A program made the translations under genes and the position numbers. This document shows positions 13,995-17,578 of a stretch of 17,578 nt of DNA, piece by piece. The stretch is from contig CBESOB010000034.1 of NCBI GenBank assembly GCA_965530995.1, positions 1 through 17,578 of the forward strand. Direction: 5' to 3'. The notes under the pieces were generated by a model. The model was not told the origin of the DNA. It did not search any database and was given only the letters and a program-made list of their open reading frames with translations. Position 1 is the stretch's first letter. Each line of letters starts with the position of its first letter. The DNA is from JABABD01 sp965530995. GTDB taxonomy: Bacteria > Bacteroidota > Bacteroidia > Flavobacteriales > Flavobacteriaceae.

Positions 13995-14488
13995 TAATTC
14001 TGTAGTCTCTTTTTCATTTCTTCTACAATATTATACGCTGCAGGACAAATAGCCACATTCTTTAATGTTAAATTAGATATTTGTTGGAATTTCTTCCTGT
14101 TAGTATGCGGAAATTCTCGACAAGCCTTTGGACGAACGTCATAGATGGAACAATAATTATCTGTCCCAAGAAATGTACAAGGAACACTTAGTAAGACATG
14201 GTCGTCATCTTCATCAACTTTTAAGTATTGACTTATAAAATGATGTTCTTTCATTTTAAAATGCTTAGATATGCGCTGTATATCCTTATCTGTAAACAAA
14301 GGTCCAGTAGTCTTGCAGCAATTTGCACATTTTAAGCAATCAGTGCGCTCAAATTCTTTTTCATGCAATTCCTGCATCATATAATCCAAGTGTTTTGGAG
14401 GCTTTTTTTTAAGCTTGGTAAAAAAGGATTTGTTCTCCTTATGCTTATCTTTGGCAAGTTTTGGGAGGCTTTTAATGAACTCTTGCAT
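13994..14488 (-). CDS. YkgJ family cysteine-cluster protein
   Basis: Protein of the YkgJ/CxxCxxCC family (PF03692-like), thought to bind iron-sulfur or zinc. Cysteines: CLKCANCC (Cys51, 54, 57, 58), PCTFLGTDNYC (Cys104, Cys113), RPKACREFPHT (Cys123) and ICPAAY (Cys148). This is the full eight-Cys set of the family. At 164 residues it is of normal size. A lysine-rich N-terminus (about 10-32) has no signal peptide, so it is cytoplasmic. It is the first gene of the operon with the thioredoxin-like protein and the di-iron hydroxylase, and an involvement in metal loading or in modifying that enzyme is conjecture. A -7 box ends only 4 nt before the ATG, so the mRNA may be leaderless. Confidence 0.92.
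   Translation of the reverse strand: MQEFIKSLPKLAKDKHKENKSFFTKLKKKPPKHLDYMMQELHEKEFERTDCLKCANCCKTTGPLFTDKDIQRISKHFKMKEHHFISQYLKVDEDDDHVLLSVPCTFLGTDNYCSIYDVRPKACREFPHTNRKKFQQISNLTLKNVAICPAAYNIVEEMKKRLQN
14446..14453 (+). promoter_or_regulatory. Candidate -7 element for the methyltransferase, inside ykgJ
   Basis: TATCTTTG is an exact TAnnTTTG match, 46 nt upstream of the methyltransferase ATG. A TTTG lies 13 nt upstream, too close for the normal -33 spacing, so the support comes from the -7 box and from the absence of any other room for a promoter. Confidence 0.4.
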
Positions 14489-14492
14489 GACA

Positions 14493-14520
14493 CAAAAATA
14501 TGAAAGATATACTGGGCAAA
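14493..14520 (-). promoter_or_regulatory. Candidate leaderless promoter of ykgJ operon
   Basis: On the minus strand, TTTG (14520-14517), a 16-nt spacer, and TATTTTTG (14500-14493) form a nearly complete Bacteroidota promoter (-33 TTG / -7 TAnnTTTG; usual spacer 17-23). The -7 box is centred 8 nt before the A of the ATG at 14488, so transcription would start at or within a few bases of the start codon. The box also overlaps the start codon of the divergent methyltransferase. Confidence 0.45.
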
Positions 14521-15204
14521 GCCTTAATGGATTACCAAAAAGGTAATTATACCGAAGACATCATCACTTCAACTAATATTTCGGGTGATGATATGCTTCC
14601 TCTCTCATACCTCTTTCGTGATTTTAAAGACATGCCTAAACTTGAACAGCAGGCATTACAATTAGTTAAAGGGACTATTTTAGATGTTGGTTGTGGTGCC
14701 GGAAGTCATAGTCTTTATTTGCAAGAGAAAGGATTCGAAATTAAATCAATTGATATTTCTAAAGGCGCTATTGAAGTCTGTCGTTTGCGAGGCGTGAAGA
14801 ATACTGAAGTACTTGATTTATTAAATGAAACAATAACCTTTGACACCATTTTGCTATTAATGAACGGGACAGGCATCTTTAAAACTTTAGAGCATGTTTC
14901 TGGCTATCTAAAACATCTAAAAACACTATTGAATGAGGATGGTCAAATTTTGATTGACTCCTCTGATATTATATATATGTACAAAGATGATGATGGCGGT
15001 ATTTGGCAAGATACTAAGGCTACTTACTACGGTGAATTGGACTATTTCTTAAGTTATAAAGAAGAAAAGGAAACGCCTATGAAATGGTTGTATCTTGATT
15101 TCAACACCTTGAAAACGGCAGCAATGGCAAACGGATTGCAATGTGAACTCCTAACTGAAGGTGAGCATTATGATTATTTGGCTAGGCTTACTGTTCGAGG
15201 GTAA
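14500..15204 (+). CDS. Class I SAM-dependent methyltransferase
   Basis: Rossmann-fold methyltransferase. Motif I TILDVGCGAGSHSLYLQEKG (about 59-78) binds SAM, SIDIS (Asp85) ends strand 2, and TFDTILLLMNGTGIF (about 113-127) matches motif post-II/strand 4 with N-G in place of the usual acidic pair. GQILIDSSD (about 148-156) corresponds to strand 5. The length (234) suits a stand-alone small-molecule or tRNA-type enzyme, but no substrate domain is recognisable. No signal peptide is present, so it is cytosolic. It starts 11 nt from ykgJ on the opposite strand and its 3' end overlaps the converging DUF2059 gene by 17 nt. Co-regulation with ykgJ is possible through the shared divergent promoters; a shared function is not established. 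Confidence 0.87.
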   Translation: MKDILGKALMDYQKGNYTEDIITSTNISGDDMLPLSYLFRDFKDMPKLEQQALQLVKGTILDVGCGAGSHSLYLQEKGFEIKSIDISKGAIEVCRLRGVKNTEVLDLLNETITFDTILLLMNGTGIFKTLEHVSGYLKHLKTLLNEDGQILIDSSDIIYMYKDDDGGIWQDTKATYYGELDYFLSYKEEKETPMKWLYLDFNTLKTAAMANGLQCELLTEGEHYDYLARLTVRG

Positions 15205-15724
15205 AGCCTTTCTCCGATAGTTGATCAACGACATTACGATACAAATAGCTACTCCACTTTTCTGAAATATCGCTCATAAGCTTGTTCATTTCATCTTGTG
15301 AACCTAAAATTTTCTGCCCTGTATCACTTTCGTAGAATTGACTTAAAACCACTTTGTCGCTCTCAGATAAGTTTTGCGCATCATTTACCATTGTCTGACC
15401 AGCGTCACTCATATAAAGCGCATTCATATTTTTTACATCATCATGAGAAAAATATCCTCTGTAAGCCGTAACTAACATTTGACTCAATGCATCCATAGAA
15501 CCAGATTTCACCGTTTCAACATCTTTCCACACACTGGCCGGAACATTCTTACTTGCGTACTGCTGTTTAAGCATTGTAAACATCTGACCTATAACATCTG
15601 CATAATAATCGTAAGTGCCATTTTGCTTGATACATGTCTTAACATCATCGCTATACGAGTCTGCCTGCGAAAAACTGGATAGCGATATAGTAATCACTAA
15701 TAAAAGGGATAGTAAGGTTTTCAT
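15188..15724 (-). CDS. DUF2059 secreted protein
   Basis: Secreted protein of the DUF2059 family, function unknown. I choose the ATG at 15724 (178 residues), because it gives a clean signal peptide: MKTLLSLLLVITISLSSFSQ before ADSY. An in-frame ATG at 15754 would add ten residues with no benefit. The mature part has the family's helical pattern, with SVWKDVETVKSGSMDALSQM, AYRGYFSHDDVKNMNALY and FYESDTGQKIL, where DVKNMNALYMSDAGQTMV and SDKVVLSQFYESDTGQKI read as two related helix-loop copies (alternating aromatic and acidic residues with a D-x-GQ). It lies 57 nt after the amidohydrolase stop, so an operon is possible. The gene's stop codon lies inside the methyltransferase 3' end. Confidence 0.85.
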   Translation of the reverse strand: MKTLLSLLLVITISLSSFSQADSYSDDVKTCIKQNGTYDYYADVIGQMFTMLKQQYASKNVPASVWKDVETVKSGSMDALSQMLVTAYRGYFSHDDVKNMNALYMSDAGQTMVNDAQNLSESDKVVLSQFYESDTGQKILGSQDEMNKLMSDISEKWSSYLYRNVVDQLSEKGFTLEQ

Positions 15725-15781
15725 GGAAGTAATAATTTTTCTAAATATAAACATTTACAATTAGTGAACACTGAAAATTAA

Positions 15782-17410
15782 CTATTGTGCCACACCATCA
15801 ATATACGTTTTTTCGACTTTTATTTGAGGAATATTGTTTTCGGGAACCGTCATGATATCCTGATCAAGAATAATAAAATCAGCATACTTACCTTCTTCAA
15901 TACTTCCCTTTTCTTTTTCCTCAAAATTAGAATAAGCCGCCCAAATGGTCATTCCCTTTAAAGTTTCTTCACGTGATAATGCATTCTCCATTTGGAATCC
16001 GCCCTCTGGATAATCCTTAACATCTTTTCTAGAAACAGCAGCATAAAACGTTAAGAATGGGCTTACATGTTCTACAGGGAAATCGGTTCCAAGAGCCACT
16101 TTCCCACTTAAATCCAACAGGTCTTTATATGCATAAGCCCCTTTTATACGTTTGTCACCCAAACGTTCGTCTGCCCAATACATATCGCTCGTGGCATGAG
16201 TGGGTTGTATGGAAGGAATGATATTTTCGTTCTTGAAATAATGAAAATCAGATGGGTCTATTACCTGAGCATGTTCGATTCTCCAACGTCTATTTGTCTG
16301 GCCCTTAAGATATTTATCATAGGTCTTGAGAATATGACTATTCGCAGAATCGCCAATGGCGTGTGTATTCATTTGATAGTCGGAATTCGCAATTCTTTCA
16401 GCGAGTGCTTCTATATTATTTGGACTTGTTACCATAGCACCAAAGTGATTTTCCTTATCGGAATATGATTTTTTTAATGCCGCACCTCTTGAACCCAAAG
16501 CACCATCACCATATACCTTAACAGATTGTACATTGAGCCTATCAGTCTTGATTTTACCTTTTGGTAGATAATAATCCAAATTCTCTTTCTTATTGCTGAT
16601 CATGGCATAGATTCGCATTTGCAGATCCCCTGTTTGCTGAAGGCTATCTATCAATTCAATGATCTCTTTATCCAAACCTGCATCACTCACAGTAGTCAAT
16701 CCTAGGTCAACACAGATTTTTTGTGCATCTAGCAGTGCTTGTATTTTAGTCGCTCTGTTGGTCTCTGGCATCACATCATCAATCATTTCCATGGGGTTGT
16801 CTATAAGTACACCTGTCAGTTGTCCATTTTGTTTAACGACCTCTCCGCCTTCCACTTTTGTATTTACTGTGATTCCTGCCAAGTCCAATGCCATTTGATT
16901 CACTAAATAAGCATGTCCGTCGACACGTTCAATAGCTACAGGTACATTTGGGAATAATTCATCCAATCTATCTTTTGTCGGGAATTCTTTTATTGCCCAA
17001 TCATTCTGGTCCCAACCGCGACCTCTCAAAAAATTGGTGCTCTTTTCTTTTTGAAAGACTTGTAATCGTTCTAGTACCTCATTAAAACTATTGGTGCCAA
17101 CCAGATTTACCACCTGTTGATTTTCACCCAAACCATTAAAATGACAATGTGCATCAATAAAACCAGGAAGTATGGTTTGCCCATTTGCATCGACAGCTTC
17201 ATTAGGTTCATAGGCGTTCATTATATCTGCAGAACTGCCTACAGCTACAAACTTCCCATCTTTTACGGCAAAGGCCTCGGCCTTTGAGAACTCGTCATTA
17301 ACGGTGTAGATATTGGCATTGGTGACAATTAGATCTACTCGTTCTTTACTTGAGCAATTCCAAAGAACAATGGATAGCAATAGGATAGTTAGTTTTTTCA
17401 TTGGATTCAT
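15782..17410 (-). CDS. YtcJ-type amidohydrolase lipoprotein
   Basis: Metal-dependent hydrolase of the amidohydrolase_3/YtcJ family, anchored by a lipobox LWNC (Cys19). The metal and substrate residues are in place: DAHCH (His88, His90), VKVYGDGALGSRGA with Lys298 as the likely carboxylated lysine, THAIGD (His350), RIEHAQ (His380), and GTDFP (Asp443). Other signatures: LRGRGWDQNDW (about 128-138), RVDGHAYLVN (about 162-171) and PTHATSDMYWADERLG (about 403-418). The length of 542 residues is typical. Substrate cannot be told: the family acts on amides, N-formyl compounds or N-acyl amino acids. The start could be 17410 or Met4 (17401), both giving the same lipoprotein signal. The leader contains a twin-hairpin repeat, which may affect expression. 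Confidence 0.93.
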   Translation of the reverse strand: MNPMKKLTILLLSIVLWNCSSKERVDLIVTNANIYTVNDEFSKAEAFAVKDGKFVAVGSSADIMNAYEPNEAVDANGQTILPGFIDAHCHFNGLGENQQVVNLVGTNSFNEVLERLQVFQKEKSTNFLRGRGWDQNDWAIKEFPTKDRLDELFPNVPVAIERVDGHAYLVNQMALDLAGITVNTKVEGGEVVKQNGQLTGVLIDNPMEMIDDVMPETNRATKIQALLDAQKICVDLGLTTVSDAGLDKEIIELIDSLQQTGDLQMRIYAMISNKKENLDYYLPKGKIKTDRLNVQSVKVYGDGALGSRGAALKKSYSDKENHFGAMVTSPNNIEALAERIANSDYQMNTHAIGDSANSHILKTYDKYLKGQTNRRWRIEHAQVIDPSDFHYFKNENIIPSIQPTHATSDMYWADERLGDKRIKGAYAYKDLLDLSGKVALGTDFPVEHVSPFLTFYAAVSRKDVKDYPEGGFQMENALSREETLKGMTIWAAYSNFEEKEKGSIEEGKYADFIILDQDIMTVPENNIPQIKVEKTYIDGVAQ

Positions 17411-17435
17411 ATTTGAGGTTAAAAGTAGTAAAAAA

Positions 17436-17487
17436 CCCTTCCGTCTTCAAACTTCGTTTGAATCCACCTTCCCTTATTAAGGGAAGG
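17436..17487. repeat. Twin-hairpin intergenic repeat
   Basis: Two perfect hairpins side by side: TTCAAAC-TTC-GTTTGAA (17446-17462) and CCTTCCCTTA-T-TAAGGGAAGG (17467-17487). A further CCCTTCC (17436-17442) can pair with GGAAGG of the second arm. The second hairpin and its flanks resemble a short interspersed element I recall from many Flavobacteria intergenic regions, of form ACCCTTCCGTCTTC...CCTTCCCTTA. On the minus strand the block ends with GGAAGGGTTTTTT, so it could form a terminator-like structure in the amidohydrolase leader. Confidence 0.55.
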
Positions 17488-17524
17488 AGCCATTTATTTT
17501 TTAGAGTGACCCCATTGAAATAAG

Positions 17525-17552
17525 AAAGCGTTCTGGATGAGAACGCTTTTTT
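17525..17552 (+). terminator. Strong intrinsic terminator at right edge
   Basis: AAAGCGTTCT (17525-17534) pairs perfectly with AGAACGCTTT (17540-17549) around loop GGATG, followed by six T on the plus strand. On the minus strand the tail is TTTCTTATTT, weaker but usable. No plus-strand gene precedes it in the window, so it may instead end a minus-strand gene beyond the right edge. Confidence 0.7.
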
Positions 17553-17578
17553 GTGTTTTTATGATAATAGATTCCTCC

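Noticed and set aside
1..17578. CRISPR array, tRNA genes, rRNA, toxin-antitoxin or phage defence system
   Set aside because: No regular direct repeats, tRNA cloverleaf, rRNA segment or paired toxin-antitoxin genes were seen. The K+ channel/DUF2851 pair was considered as a defence unit but has no defence-type context.
17553..17578. Start of a gene at the right edge
   Set aside because: Only 26 nt remain after the terminator, with no readable motif. The GGAGGAATC on the minus strand cannot be tied to a start codon.

Overview
The window is AT-rich DNA with the marks of a Bacteroidota chromosome, most likely family Flavobacteriaceae. The evidence is the protein families present (DUF2851, PspC, bS21, CHxxx-type secreted peptide), signal peptides ending in ...FSQ or ...FAQ, -7 promoter elements of the TAnnTTTG type, and start codons that lack Shine-Dalgarno sequences. 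Apart from one degraded gene remnant at 8243-8347 nothing looks mobile: the window reads as ordinary core chromosome, and no tRNA, rRNA, CRISPR array or insertion sequence was recognised.

Left part (1-9340, all intact genes on the minus strand). A XerC/D-type tyrosine recombinase is cut by the left edge. It lies downstream of rpsU (bS21), whose leader has the only strong Shine-Dalgarno sequence I see in the window. Further up come an acyl-CoA dehydrogenase, a ComEA-like helix-hairpin-helix protein, an AGCS sodium:alanine symporter, and a tight three-gene unit (DUF2851, PspC, RCK-gated K+ channel). The block ends with a PLP-dependent CBS/cysteine synthase-like enzyme. Between DUF2851 and that enzyme lies a small plus-strand remnant that looks like the C-terminus of an alpha/beta hydrolase.

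Middle part (9350-12253). A 67-residue secreted peptide with a Cys/His pattern (plus strand) converges on a LolC/E-like ABC permease (minus strand), and the two share one bidirectional terminator. The permease starts with TTG only 9 bp from the ATG of a divergent lipoprotein of the DUF1343/NamZ exo-muramidase family.

Right part (12244-17578). A minus-strand operon runs YkgJ-type cysteine-cluster protein, secreted thioredoxin-like protein without a CxxC, then a sterol desaturase/fatty acid hydroxylase-family membrane enzyme, with 1-2 bp junctions. It diverges from a SAM methyltransferase over 11 bp, and the YkgJ promoter is placed so that the mRNA could be leaderless. The methyltransferase overlaps the 3' end of a DUF2059 secreted protein, which lies behind a YtcJ-type amidohydrolase lipoprotein. 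The right edge carries a twin-hairpin intergenic repeat and a strong terminator.

Most of this is housekeeping or envelope biology. The best signals for follow-up are the rpsU leader (probable bS21 autoregulation), the possibly leaderless divergent ykgJ promoter, the structured DUF2851 start, the standalone CHxxx secreted peptide and the twin-hairpin repeat.
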